DNA of 48,219 nt from Pseudomonas sp. 7P_10.2_Bac1 (lineage in GTDB: Bacteria > Pseudomonadota > Gammaproteobacteria > Pseudomonadales > Pseudomonadaceae), in NCBI RefSeq assembly GCF_025465935.1, contig NZ_JANLNV010000025.1, positions 1 through 48,219 of the forward strand. Reading direction: 5' to 3'. The position numbers were made by a program, and so were the translations under genes. This document shows, one piece after another, positions 25,248 to 32,801 of this stretch; the first letter of the stretch is position 1; the number at the start of each line of letters is the position of its first letter. The notes beneath the pieces are model-generated. The model saw nothing but the letters and a program-made list of their open reading frames with translations. It was not told where the DNA came from and ran no database searches.

Positions 25248-26215
25248 TCAAGGTACTCAAACCCGGACTCGCCACCTCGGTTCAAGACTTGGGCCGCGAA
25301 GGTTATTACCACTTGGGCATCCCGCCGTCCGGCGCGCTCGACCAATACGCCTTGAGCGCAGCCAACCAATTAGTGGGCAACCCGGCCGGAGCCGCCGCGC
25401 TGGAATGCACACTGCTGGGGCCAGAACTGGAGTTCCAGGAAGACGCGCTGGTCGCGGTCAGCGGCGCCCACATGACCCCGCGCCTCGACGGCGTAGAAAT
25501 GCACCCCGACACCGCGTTCTCGGTGAAGGCCGGGCAAGTGCTGCGCTTTGACTTTCCGAAGGTCGGCGCCCGCATGTACCTGGCGGTAGCGGGTGGCATC
25601 GACGTGCCGATCGTGCTCGGCAGCCGCTCGACATATGCCCTCGGCGGCTTGGGCGGCTTCAATGGTCGGCGGTTGGTTGCGGGCGACGAACTGCCCGTGG
25701 GCATTGCCAGCGGCAAAGGCCGCGCGGGTGCCAGCTTGCCCATGGCCTTGCGCCAGGCCATTGGTGGCGAAATCACCCTGCGGGTCGTACCGGGCCTGTA
25801 CTACGAGCGCCTCAGCGAAGCCGCCGCGCAAAGCTTCTTCGCCGAACCCTGGACCGTCGGCTCCGAGGCTGACCGTATTGGCTACCGCTTCAAGGGCGGC
25901 AGCGCCTTGAGCTTCCAGCCGCGCGAGCAACCGTTTGGCGCCGGTTCCGACCCGTCCAACATCGTCGACAGCTGCTACCCGATTGGCTCGATCCAGGTCC
26001 CAGCCGGGCTTGAACCCATTGTTTTGCACCGCGACGCCGTCTCGGGTGGCGGCTACGCCATGATCGGCACCGTCATCAGCGCCGACCTCGACCTGATCGG
26101 CCAAATGCAACCCAACCAAAAGGCCCGCTTCGTCCCCGTCACCCTGGACCAAGCCTTGGAGGCCCGGCGTTCCTACAAGAAAAAACTCACCTGCCTTAGC
26201 AAACTATTCACCTAA
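25244..26215 (+). CDS. pxpC: PxpC/KipA family biotin-dependent carboxyltransferase-like protein
   Basis: A 323-aa partner of PxpB. The N-terminal pattern MIKVLKPGLATSVQDLGREG and GIPPSGALDQYALSAANQLV are the family signatures. PxpB-PxpC form either the ATP-using half of 5-oxoprolinase or, by homology to urea carboxylase, a carboxyltransferase. Last gene of the operon; a REP palindrome followed by TTTTT starts ten bases downstream. Confidence 0.9.
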   Translation: MIKVLKPGLATSVQDLGREGYYHLGIPPSGALDQYALSAANQLVGNPAGAAALECTLLGPELEFQEDALVAVSGAHMTPRLDGVEMHPDTAFSVKAGQVLRFDFPKVGARMYLAVAGGIDVPIVLGSRSTYALGGLGGFNGRRLVAGDELPVGIASGKGRAGASLPMALRQAIGGEITLRVVPGLYYERLSEAAAQSFFAEPWTVGSEADRIGYRFKGGSALSFQPREQPFGAGSDPSNIVDSCYPIGSIQVPAGLEPIVLHRDAVSGGGYAMIGTVISADLDLIGQMQPNQKARFVPVTLDQALEARRSYKKKLTCLSKLFT

Positions 26216-26224
26216 CCCCACCCA

Positions 26225-26293
26225 CTGTAGGAGCGAGCTTGCCTCGCGATCTTTTGACCTTGAAAAGATCGCGAGACAAGCTCGCTCCTACAG
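26225..26293. repeat. REP palindrome (complete) after pxpC
   Basis: CTGTAGGAGCGAGCTTGCCT pairs with AGACAAGCTCGCTCCTACAG across a short centre, giving a long imperfect hairpin. TTTTT follows, so it may also end pxp transcription. Same family as 26702, 29572, 39913 and 48153. Confidence 0.92.
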
Positions 26294-26296
26294 TTT

Positions 26297-26527
26297 TTAA
26301 GCTGAGCAAGACAACTGATAGAGACCATTCGGGGTTTCCAGTCTGCTCTCTACCCATGTTTGGATAGTCCGCACCTGCGCTGGGGTGAGGTCGTACTCAT
26401 AGATTGCCTCTTCATCCGAAGCCCATCCCATGAGCGCTTTGAGCTGTTCAGCATGCTCGCCAGGGATAGCCACTTCGTTTATCAGCACTTGCGTGGTCTT
26501 GTCGAAAATCAAAACAGAATGGTTCAT
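26297..26527 (-). CDS. Small immunity-like protein, paralog 1
   Basis: A 76-aa acidic protein. It shares DK-T--VL-E--IP, QLKALMGW-SDE-A-Y-Y-L-P-Q and LETP--YLS with the gene at 26983, and more weakly with 26769. AGGAA precedes the ATG. It has no signal peptide or membrane segment. Small, paralogous, acidic proteins beside a bacteriocin gene are usually immunity proteins, but the family function is not known to me. It is separated from the other two by a REP remnant and a broken DUF3077 copy. Confidence 0.75.
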   Translation of the reverse strand: MNHSVLIFDKTTQVLINEVAIPGEHAEQLKALMGWASDEEAIYEYDLTPAQVRTIQTWVESRLETPNGLYQLSCSA

Positions 26528-26643
26528 GGTTCTACTTTCCTGGTGGGTTTCGTTTACTCACCTCTGCTGTCATCTATTCGATGGCACTCATGCTGTCATA
26601 TATTTCGACAGTGGCAGCTCTGAATCCCATAGGAGTTTCAAAA

Positions 26644-26700
26644 ATGACCACATCTTCCCCGATCAAAACCTTTGACTGCACGACCTCTGACCAAACCCGT
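26644..26700 (+). pseudogene. 5' fragment of a DUF3077 gene, cut off by a REP
   Basis: The first 27 bases (ATGACCACATCTTCCCCGAT...) match the start of the intact DUF3077 gene at 29296 except for one base, and the TAGGAG-like ribosome-binding region before it is also similar. Homology then fades and a REP begins at 26702, where the intact copy continues for 87 codons. The intact copy is itself followed by a REP. This looks like a truncated duplicate left by recombination. Confidence 0.7.
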
Positions 26701-26701
26701 C

Positions 26702-26752
26702 CTGTAGGAGCGAGCTTGTCTCGCGATCTTTTGATCTTTAAAAAATCGCGAG
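26702..26752. repeat. Degenerate REP element
   Basis: CTGTAGGAGCGAGCTTGTCT is intact but the right arm decays after AAAATCGCGAGG. It abuts the DUF3077 fragment on one side and an immunity-like gene on the other. Confidence 0.85.
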
Positions 26753-26768
26753 GAAAACCAACTGAAAG

Positions 26769-27008
26769 TTATACATTAACAGTGAGCTGAAAATCATAAG
26801 CCGATGTATCGAGCTTTTTGTTTACGAGCTTCTCTAGCGCTACTAATTGGTCTGCTCTGAGGTCGTAGCCTTCCCAACCTTGCTGTTCAGTTGTCCACTC
26901 CATAATGGCTTTCACCTGTTCGTCATGTATCGCAGGGATAACACATTCAAAAACCAGTAATTCAGTCGTTTTATCGAAGGCCTCAACAAAAAATTTCATT
27001 GCCTTCAT
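26769..27008 (-). CDS. Small immunity-like protein, paralog 2 (divergent)
   Basis: A 79-aa protein (or 76 aa from the in-frame ATG at 26999). It shares FDKTTE-LVFE--IP and QVKAIMEWTTEQQGWEGYDL-ADQ with its neighbours but is the most divergent of the three. Its start overlaps the end of the next upstream gene by 26 bases, so the two are one coupled transcript. Base composition is visibly more AT-rich than the surrounding core genes. Confidence 0.75.
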   Translation of the reverse strand: MKAMKFFVEAFDKTTELLVFECVIPAIHDEQVKAIMEWTTEQQGWEGYDLRADQLVALEKLVNKKLDTSAYDFQLTVNV

Positions 27009-27243
27009 CCCTTATTTCTGAGCTGGATAGATAATAAATACAGTCCGGTGTTTCTAATGTCCTCTTAATTAACTGCTCGATGGCCTGTAATTGAGAGGGG
27101 AGAAGGGCGTAGTCATAGACTGCATCTTCGTCTGAGGTCCATCCCATTAACGCTTTAAGCTGCGATGCATACCTGACAGGAATTAAAATTTCACTGAGCA
27201 CCTCCTCAGTGAGCTTGTCGACAATAAAAACAGAATGGTACAT
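26983..27243 (-). CDS. Small immunity-like protein, paralog 3
   Basis: An 86-aa protein closely similar to paralog 1 (QLKALMGWTSDEDAVYDYAL, LETPDCIYYLSSS), also at the DNA level over the first codons. It is the second immunity-type gene after the E3-type immunity gene, 84 bases away, in the same orientation. Function inferred only from context. Confidence 0.75.
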   Translation of the reverse strand: MYHSVFIVDKLTEEVLSEILIPVRYASQLKALMGWTSDEDAVYDYALLPSQLQAIEQLIKRTLETPDCIYYLSSSEIRDEGNEIFC

Positions 27244-27327
27244 GGCTCAATACTTTTCGTAGGGGCTAAAGATAAATAGCGTTCGTCTGCTTCGTAAAGG
27301 TCTTCACCCCTATGCCGACTTTTTATA

Positions 27328-27576
27328 TCAATCTCTGTAGTTAAATGAGACTTGATAGTCGTAGACTTTTAAATCTATGCGATGAGCAAATAATGGTTGT
27401 AAATTGTCGAGCCAATCTATTTTTACGTCAAAGCTGCCATTATTTATGTCGTTGTCGACTGAAAGATTCAGTTGGTTCATAACGCTCGTATCATCCCCTA
27501 ATTCTTTGGAGTCTTCTTTTCCCTCTCCATACTCTGTGTTTTTGTCATACCAAGCCAGCCTGACTTTGAGTCCCAT
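27328..27576 (-). CDS. Colicin E3/cloacin-type immunity protein
   Basis: An 82-aa immunity protein. MGLKVRLAWYDKNTE, GDDTSVMNQL, NNGSFDV and DYQVSFNYRD line up along the full length with the 84-aa colicin E3 immunity protein as I recall it, which caps the rRNase domain. The ATG at 27576 has GAGGTG five bases upstream; that site overlaps the toxin stop codon (27585-27587), giving an 8-base gap and tight coupling of immunity to toxin production. It is AT-rich relative to the core genome, suggesting transfer. Confidence 0.92.
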   Translation of the reverse strand: MGLKVRLAWYDKNTEYGEGKEDSKELGDDTSVMNQLNLSVDNDINNGSFDVKIDWLDNLQPLFAHRIDLKVYDYQVSFNYRD

Positions 27577-27584
27577 TACGCACC

Positions 27585-28838
27585 TCACAAATATTTTTTA
27601 ATATTCCGATTCTTCTTAGGAGGACTATTTTGCTTTCCAGTTATCGGGTCATAAGCGCCCAAATGACCTCCGTTGCTTGCACGATAAACTTCAAGTTCTC
27701 CGTGTTGTGAGTCCCACTCATAAATACGTCTACCTTTAGCATCAATCCAGCGCTTTCTGTAACCACCCCCACCTTGCACCGGCGTTTTATCCTTAACATC
27801 TTTAAGTCCTGGAAAGGCAAGTATGTGTTCTGTTTCAGGAGGTGCATGATACGAGTGACCGGACTCAGTGACTCCTTTACGCGGCACATTCAACACAACA
27901 TAAAGCGGCGCCACACCCGAGTCAGCCGGGAACACCAGAATGAAGTCTTTGTAGTCCGGCGGGTAGATCGGGTTTACGATAATCGTGTCGGCGTTTTTGG
28001 TCGGCGGGAAAATCCAGATCTGCGGTGCCTGTGGTGCACTGTTTAGTGGCGGGATACCGAGCGTGTTTGTTGGGTCAATCGCAGGCGTCCAGATCAACTC
28101 CGCGCCGCCACCAAAGTCCGCCACCTGCTGCGAACCGCGGGGGCTGAACTGGATAACGTCGATCATTTCCCATTCGGGCTTTGTGCCGGTGTAAAAGCCA
28201 TAGCCCTTGAGCGAACCATCTGCCTGTTGCTCAACGTACAAGCGCATGCGGGTGCGAGCCTGTTTGAGTGAGCGCAGTTGGTCTTCGGTGTACAGGGCGC
28301 TGTCAGCCAGTGAAGACGGCCATAAAAAGGCGAGCGCGCCCAACAACGTGCTGGCAATCATCGTTCCGCCAACGGCGGCAACGCCTCCAGTGGCTGTCGT
28401 TCCAGTGGCGGTGCCGCTCAAGGCCAGACCACCGATCCCCGCCGGTACCGCGCCACTGATTAATGCCAGTGGTACCAACCCGGAACTGTCGGTCTGGGAC
28501 CCACCCAAAATCGCAAAATTGCCGTAGTCATTCAGGCTATCAACCGGTACGAAACCCGCCGGGTCGCTGTAGTTGATAACGGCATCGGGCAGCTTGCTGC
28601 ACTTGGCGAACACACAGCCCCGCCGCTCAGGTTTCTGGTGGCTTTGCTGAGCGGCCGCTTCAGCTTGGCGGCGCGCCATGTAGGCATCTTGCCGGGCCTG
28701 AATGGCCTCGTAGGCCTTGATCCCGGCATCACGCTCTTTGAGTTCGGCGGGGGTCATGTCATCAAAATACGAAGCGCCTTGGCCGCCATCGCCACCTACA
28801 CGCCTTAGTGTTTGCGTCACACCTTGCTTGCTGCTCAT
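27585..28838 (-). CDS. Small S-type-pyocin-like bacteriocin with colicin E3-type 16S rRNase domain
   Basis: A 417-aa toxin. Parts in order: a polar N-terminus with a charged helix (about 20-70), a GCVFAK...LPDAVINYSDPAGFVPV segment, a Gly/Ala-rich hydrophobic stretch (about 125-185), a pyocin_S-like domain (about 190-325), the linker ESGHSYHAPPETEHILAFPG, and a C-terminal nuclease. The nuclease ends RRIYEWDSQHGELEVYRAS...NRNIKKYL, nearly as in colicin E3, with D376, H379, E381, E383 and R411 at the positions of E3 D510, H513, E515, E517 and R545. It should cut 16S rRNA at the A site. The ATG at 28838 has GGAAGG upstream. It lacks the long N-terminal receptor-binding region of typical 600-700-aa S pyocins, and no lysis gene is present, so its route in or out is unclear. 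Confidence 0.92.
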   Translation of the reverse strand: MSSKQGVTQTLRRVGGDGGQGASYFDDMTPAELKERDAGIKAYEAIQARQDAYMARRQAEAAAQQSHQKPERRGCVFAKCSKLPDAVINYSDPAGFVPVDSLNDYGNFAILGGSQTDSSGLVPLALISGAVPAGIGGLALSGTATGTTATGGVAAVGGTMIASTLLGALAFLWPSSLADSALYTEDQLRSLKQARTRMRLYVEQQADGSLKGYGFYTGTKPEWEMIDVIQFSPRGSQQVADFGGGAELIWTPAIDPTNTLGIPPLNSAPQAPQIWIFPPTKNADTIIVNPIYPPDYKDFILVFPADSGVAPLYVVLNVPRKGVTESGHSYHAPPETEHILAFPGLKDVKDKTPVQGGGGYRKRWIDAKGRRIYEWDSQHGELEVYRASNGGHLGAYDPITGKQNSPPKKNRNIKKYL

Positions 28839-29295
28839 AGGGCGCCTTCCAGTAGGAGAGCGGCGCACGGTATCGGCATCAAAATGCGGCTGAAATCAGC
28901 TTGATCGGCAATGTGTGTAGGCCGACAGACTTAGGCCTGAAGGATTTTTACAGCGCGCAGTTTGAGAGGCGGGCACAGAAAAGCGCACGCTCCTACGTGA
29001 ACTGCGGCAATGGATGGCTTCTTGGTTTTGAGTGCAGGCGTACTGTGCATCGCCGCTGAAAAAAACAGTGGTCGGCCCTGGAAAGCCGGGTAACAATTAC
29101 GCGCTTTAGCGCCATTCGCCTTTTAGGGGATTGGCGTTTTTTGTGCGTCAGCCTTCATCTTATGACGGCTGTGCGCGGGAGGTTTTCGGACCTGCCGGGT
29201 TTCCTAATTGTCCCGGTTTTCCAGCCCGCGTACGGCTGTCGCCTTTTGCCTGGAAACAAAAGAGATAGTCATTAACCCAATTAGGAACATATCCA
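28839..29295 (+). other. Gene-free region: toxin upstream side and hairpin-rich leader of the DUF3077 gene
   Basis: No credible gene. On the plus strand a GCGCT-TT-AGCGC hairpin (about 29101-29112) is followed by CGCCA...TGGCG with TTTTTT (about 29111-29142), resembling a terminator. Then come two arms with CGCGGG (about 29174-29179) and CCCGCG (about 29225-29230), inside GGCTGT-rich flanks, around CTGCCGGG/CCCGG segments. This could be an attenuated leader RNA for the gene at 29296. I found no convincing LexA or PrtN box for the divergent toxin. Confidence 0.5.
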
Positions 29296-29559
29296 ATGAC
29301 CACCTCTTCCCCGATCAAAACCCTTGGCGTCGTGACCTTCGGCCCTTGCGGCGCAGACGACCACCAGCTGTTTCGCGTAAACCCGGACATCCCGCTGCGC
29401 CAGGCGCTGGAACAGGTGTCTGCCTTACTGTTCTGCGCCAAAAAGCTGGCCCTTGATGCTGCCTTGGAACACGACGGCGAACGCCATGCCTGGGCTTCGC
29501 ACTACCTGTGCGACATGGGCAAAGCCGTCATCGACGACCTGTGCCTGCACGACCTCTAA
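29296..29559 (+). CDS. DUF3077 family small protein
   Basis: An 87-aa protein. FGPCGADDHQLFRVNPDIPLRQALEQ and CAKKLALDAAL fit the DUF3077 pattern found in many copies in Pseudomonas genomes; function unknown. TTAGGA lies nine bases before the ATG. A partial copy lies at 26644 on the other side of the toxin island. A REP follows 12 bases after the stop. Confidence 0.82.
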   Translation: MTTSSPIKTLGVVTFGPCGADDHQLFRVNPDIPLRQALEQVSALLFCAKKLALDAALEHDGERHAWASHYLCDMGKAVIDDLCLHDL

Positions 29560-29571
29560 CCCATCCCCACC

Positions 29572-29637
29572 CTGTAGGAGCGAGCTTGCCTCGCGATCTT
29601 TTAAACGCTCAAAAGATCGCGAGACAAGCTCCTACAG
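29572..29637. repeat. REP palindrome after the DUF3077 gene
   Basis: CTGTAGGAGCGAGCTTGCCT with the inverted arm AGACAAGCTCCTACAG. The right arm lacks the CGC present in the copies at 26225 and 39913. Confidence 0.9.
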
Positions 29638-29704
29638 ATGAACAGCACTAAATCGACTATCCTCGCAGCCTCAGCAAGCGCGCAGCGGCATTTAGGACGT
29701 CCCC

Positions 29705-30715
29705 ATGGCATTTGATTTGAGTAACACCCTGGTCGTTGGTATTTCCGCTACCGCCTTGTTCGACATGAGTGAGTCCGACCAGATGTTCAAGGACGGGCTC
29801 GAAGACGACCCTACCAGCGTGATCGACAAGTACCGCCGCTACATGCAGGAGCGTGAAGACGAGCCGCTAACGCCGGGCACCGGTTACTACCTCGTCAAAG
29901 CCCTGCTGGACCTTAACCGGCATCGCAAAAGCGCTGACCAATCGCCGCTGGTCGAGGTCGTGGTGATGTCACGCAACAGCCCGGATACCGGCATTCGCGT
30001 GCTCAAGACTATTCGTCGTGACCAGTTGGCAATCACCCGTTCGGCCTTCACCGGCGGCGAGTCAGTGGCCGATTACATCGACGCCTTCGATGTGGACCTG
30101 TTTTTGACCACCAATGTTGAAGACGCGCAAAAGGTCATCGACTCCAGGCAGTGCGCCGCAGCGATCCTCACCGCACCTCCGGCCAACGCCCCGCAAATCC
30201 CCGAAGGCCAAGTGCGCATCGCCTTCGACGGCGACGCCGTCCTGTTCTCCGACGCCAGTGAGCTGGTCTACAAGACCAAGGGTTTGGACGCCTTCCAAGC
30301 CCAAGAAGATGCGCTTCAACATACGCCCATGGATGAAGGGCCTTACGCCAGCCTGTTGATCAAGCTCGCCAAGTTGCAAGAACGCCTGCCCACGGGCAGC
30401 AAAGACTCCCCCATCCGAATCGCCATCGTGACCGCGCGCAATTCCCCCTCGGAAATGCGCGTCATCAACACCCTGCGCGCCTGGGGCGTCTACGTCGACG
30501 AAGCCTTCTTCCTCGGCGGCGTCGGCAAAGCCAAAGTACTCACCGCCTTCAACCCGCACATCTTCTTCGACGATCAAGACATCCACCTGGAAGCCGCCGC
30601 CACCCTGGTGCCTTCCGGCAAAGTGCCGTACCTGACGCGCACGAACGTACTGGAGCTACCGGCTCCAGGGGGACAAGAAAGAGACTGTGGGGGAAGTGAC
30701 CGATTCGGGGGTTGA
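29705..30715 (+). CDS. 5'-nucleotidase (NT5C1/PF06189-type)
   Basis: A 336-aa cytosolic nucleotidase of the family related to vertebrate cytosolic 5'-nucleotidase I, which dephosphorylates nucleoside monophosphates. The N-terminal LVVGISATALFDMSESDQMF and PGTGYYLVKALLDLN are typical, and FDGDAVLFSD provides the HAD-like acidic motif, followed by IAIVTARNSPSEMRVINTLR. The ATG follows a short gap after the REP. It is monocistronic, ending 40 bases before a convergent tRNA. Confidence 0.88.
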   Translation: MAFDLSNTLVVGISATALFDMSESDQMFKDGLEDDPTSVIDKYRRYMQEREDEPLTPGTGYYLVKALLDLNRHRKSADQSPLVEVVVMSRNSPDTGIRVLKTIRRDQLAITRSAFTGGESVADYIDAFDVDLFLTTNVEDAQKVIDSRQCAAAILTAPPANAPQIPEGQVRIAFDGDAVLFSDASELVYKTKGLDAFQAQEDALQHTPMDEGPYASLLIKLAKLQERLPTGSKDSPIRIAIVTARNSPSEMRVINTLRAWGVYVDEAFFLGGVGKAKVLTAFNPHIFFDDQDIHLEAAATLVPSGKVPYLTRTNVLELPAPGGQERDCGGSDRFGG

Positions 30716-30755
30716 GTCGGCTGAGCCGTAAGCAAGGCTCAATACAAAGAAAAGA

Positions 30756-30832
30756 TGGCGCACCAGGCGGGATTCGAACCCACGACCCCTGCCTTCGGAG
30801 GGCAGTACTCTATCCAGCTGAGCTACTGGTGC
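30756..30832 (-). tRNA. tRNA-Arg (anticodon CCG)
   Basis: A 77-nt cloverleaf on the minus strand: acceptor GCACCAG/CTGGTGC, D arm GCTCAGCTGGATAGAGT, anticodon arm CTGCC-CTCCGAA-GGCAG with anticodon CCG (reads CGG), T arm GGGTTCGAATCCC, discriminator G and encoded CCA. No integrase or attachment-site duplication is seen beside it. Confidence 0.96.
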
Positions 30833-31181
30833 AACGCGGGCGCCATGATACTCATCTGCGTGTCGCCCGTCCATGCCGCTGATTCGTCGGGTGTTTCTTT
30901 GTGCGTTATGGGGTATTAATGAGGACTAGGTGTGAAAAGGGTGAAATAGGGCCGTTTGTTCTTTTTTTCGAACAGCCTATTGTCCTTTACCCCTGTTGAC
31001 CCTAGGATTCGTTTGAGATTTCAAACGCTCTTGTCTGAGTGCTGAATCGCACGGCTTATTCTTTGTGCGGCCTTTAAGTACTTTGGCTAGGGAGTGACTT
31101 CCTGACGGCAGCCTTCTATGGCGCCTTTCTTCTATCAATAATTCGCCCCGCCTCTGCGCGGTGCTGTTAAGGAAAGCCAAC
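30833..31181 (+). promoter_or_regulatory. gabD upstream region with dyad CGTTTGA-GATT-TCAAACG
   Basis: About 350 bases without a gene. A perfect 7-bp inverted repeat (31010-31027) lies just after TTGACC (30996-31001), and a weaker CGCAC...GTGCG pair lies near 31047-31068. These may be operators for gab induction. No good -24/-12 RpoN site was seen. Confidence 0.4.
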
Positions 31182-32624
31182 ATGCAGCTCAAAGACGCAC
31201 AATTGTTCCGCCAGCAAGCCTTCATCGACGGTGCTTGGGTGGATGCGGACGGTGGTCAGACGATCAAGGTTAACAACCCGGCTACGGGCGAAATCATCGG
31301 TACCGTGCCAAAAATGGGCGCGGCTGAAACCCGTCGTGCAATTGAAGCCGCAGACAAGGCGCTGCCAGCCTGGCGTGCTCTGACTGCCAAAGAGCGTGCA
31401 ACCAAACTGCGTCGCTGGTTTGAGCTGCTGATTGAAAACCAGGACGACCTGGGCCGCCTGATGACCCTGGAGCAGGGCAAGCCACTGGCCGAAGCCAAGG
31501 GCGAAATCGCTTATGCGGCGTCGTTCATCGAGTGGTTCGCTGAAGAAGCCAAGCGCGTGTATGGCGATGTGATTCCAGGCCACCAGCCTGACAAGCGCCT
31601 GATCGTGATCAAACAGCCGATCGGTGTGACCGCAGCCATTACGCCGTGGAACTTCCCGGCCGCCATGATCACCCGTAAAGCCGGCCCGGCACTGGCTGCT
31701 GGCTGCACCATGGTGATCAAGCCTGCTTCGCAAACCCCGTTCTCGGCCTTGGCCCTGGTTGAGCTGGCACACCGTGCCGGTATCCCAAAAGGTGTGCTGA
31801 GCGTGGTAACAGGCAGCGCGGGCGACATCGGTGGCGAGCTGACCAGCAACCCGATCGTGCGCAAGCTGTCCTTCACCGGTTCGACCGAGATCGGTCGTCA
31901 ACTGATGGCTGAATGCGCCAAAGACATCAAGAAAGTGTCCCTGGAACTGGGCGGTAACGCGCCGTTCATCGTGTTCGACGACGCAGACCTGGATAAGGCC
32001 GTCGAAGGCGCGATCATCTCCAAGTACCGCAACAACGGTCAGACCTGCGTATGTGCCAACCGCCTGTACATTCAGGACGGCGTCTACGATGCGTTCGCCG
32101 AAAAACTCAAAGCTGCCGTAGCCAAGTTGAAGATTGGTAACGGCCTGGAAGAAGGCACCACCACCGGCCCGCTGATCGACGACAAGGCTGTGGCCAAGGT
32201 CAAAGAGCACATCGCTGACGCGGTGAGCAAAGGCGCAACCGTGCTGGCAGGCGGCAACAGCCTGGAAGGCAGCTTCTTCGAGCCGACCATTCTGGTGAAC
32301 GTATCCAAAGACGCCGCTGTGGCAAAAGAAGAAACCTTCGGCCCACTGGCACCGCTGTTCCGTTTCAAAGACGAAGCTGAAGTGGTTGAACTGGCCAACG
32401 ACACCGAGTTCGGCCTGGCGTCGTACTTCTATGCGCGCGACCTGAGCCGCGTTTTCCGTGTGGCAGAAGCCCTGGAATACGGCATGGTTGGTGTTAACAC
32501 CGGTCTTATTTCCAACGAAGTCGCTCCATTCGGCGGCATCAAGGCTTCGGGCCTGGGCCGTGAAGGCTCCAAGTACGGCATCGAAGACTACCTGGAAATC
32601 AAATATCTCTGCCTGGGCATCTAA
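31182..32624 (+). CDS. gabD: NADP/NAD-dependent succinate-semialdehyde dehydrogenase
   Basis: A 480-aa aldehyde dehydrogenase that oxidises succinate semialdehyde, the product of GABA transamination, to succinate. TPWNFPAAMITRKAGPALAAGC, the catalytic E255 in LELGGNAPF and C289 in GQTCVCANR are present, and the C-terminus GREGSKYGIEDYLEIKY is typical of GabD. The ATG at 31182 follows AAGGAA. Codon use is strongly optimised, as in gabT. The open frame extends 7 codons upstream without a ribosome site. Confidence 0.96.
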   Translation: MQLKDAQLFRQQAFIDGAWVDADGGQTIKVNNPATGEIIGTVPKMGAAETRRAIEAADKALPAWRALTAKERATKLRRWFELLIENQDDLGRLMTLEQGKPLAEAKGEIAYAASFIEWFAEEAKRVYGDVIPGHQPDKRLIVIKQPIGVTAAITPWNFPAAMITRKAGPALAAGCTMVIKPASQTPFSALALVELAHRAGIPKGVLSVVTGSAGDIGGELTSNPIVRKLSFTGSTEIGRQLMAECAKDIKKVSLELGGNAPFIVFDDADLDKAVEGAIISKYRNNGQTCVCANRLYIQDGVYDAFAEKLKAAVAKLKIGNGLEEGTTTGPLIDDKAVAKVKEHIADAVSKGATVLAGGNSLEGSFFEPTILVNVSKDAAVAKEETFGPLAPLFRFKDEAEVVELANDTEFGLASYFYARDLSRVFRVAEALEYGMVGVNTGLISNEVAPFGGIKASGLGREGSKYGIEDYLEIKYLCLGI

Positions 32625-32801
32625 GCCCGGCGGGTGGTTCAGCAGAAGGGGCACGAGAGCGATGCTCCCTCTGTGTTTCAAACTGTAATTTTTTGTGGCC
32701 GGGTGCGCCATGCCAGTCGATCATCGCATGCTGGCATCGGTGCTTCCCAGGCGCGTCAGCCTTGAACCACGCCGTTAGATAAACGGCGAATGAGGAACAC
32801 C

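Noticed and set aside
28839..29095. LexA or PrtN (P-box) site for the toxin gene
   Set aside because: CTG...CAG pairs seen near 29045-29070 do not have the required spacing or AT-rich centre; no repeated ATTG-GT boxes were found.
29160..29441. 93-aa frame antisense to the DUF3077 gene and leader
   Set aside because: Covers hairpin-rich non-coding leader and the opposite strand of a real gene; such frames are often misannotated in Pseudomonas.
30756..30832. tRNA-Arg as an integration site for the accessory island
   Set aside because: No integrase, no repeated 3' tRNA fragment near the island; the island borders are REP elements about 1 kb or more away.
31167..32711. 514-aa open frame on the minus strand
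   Set aside because: It is the antisense shadow of gabD; the plus-strand protein has intact catalytic residues and the shadow has no family features.
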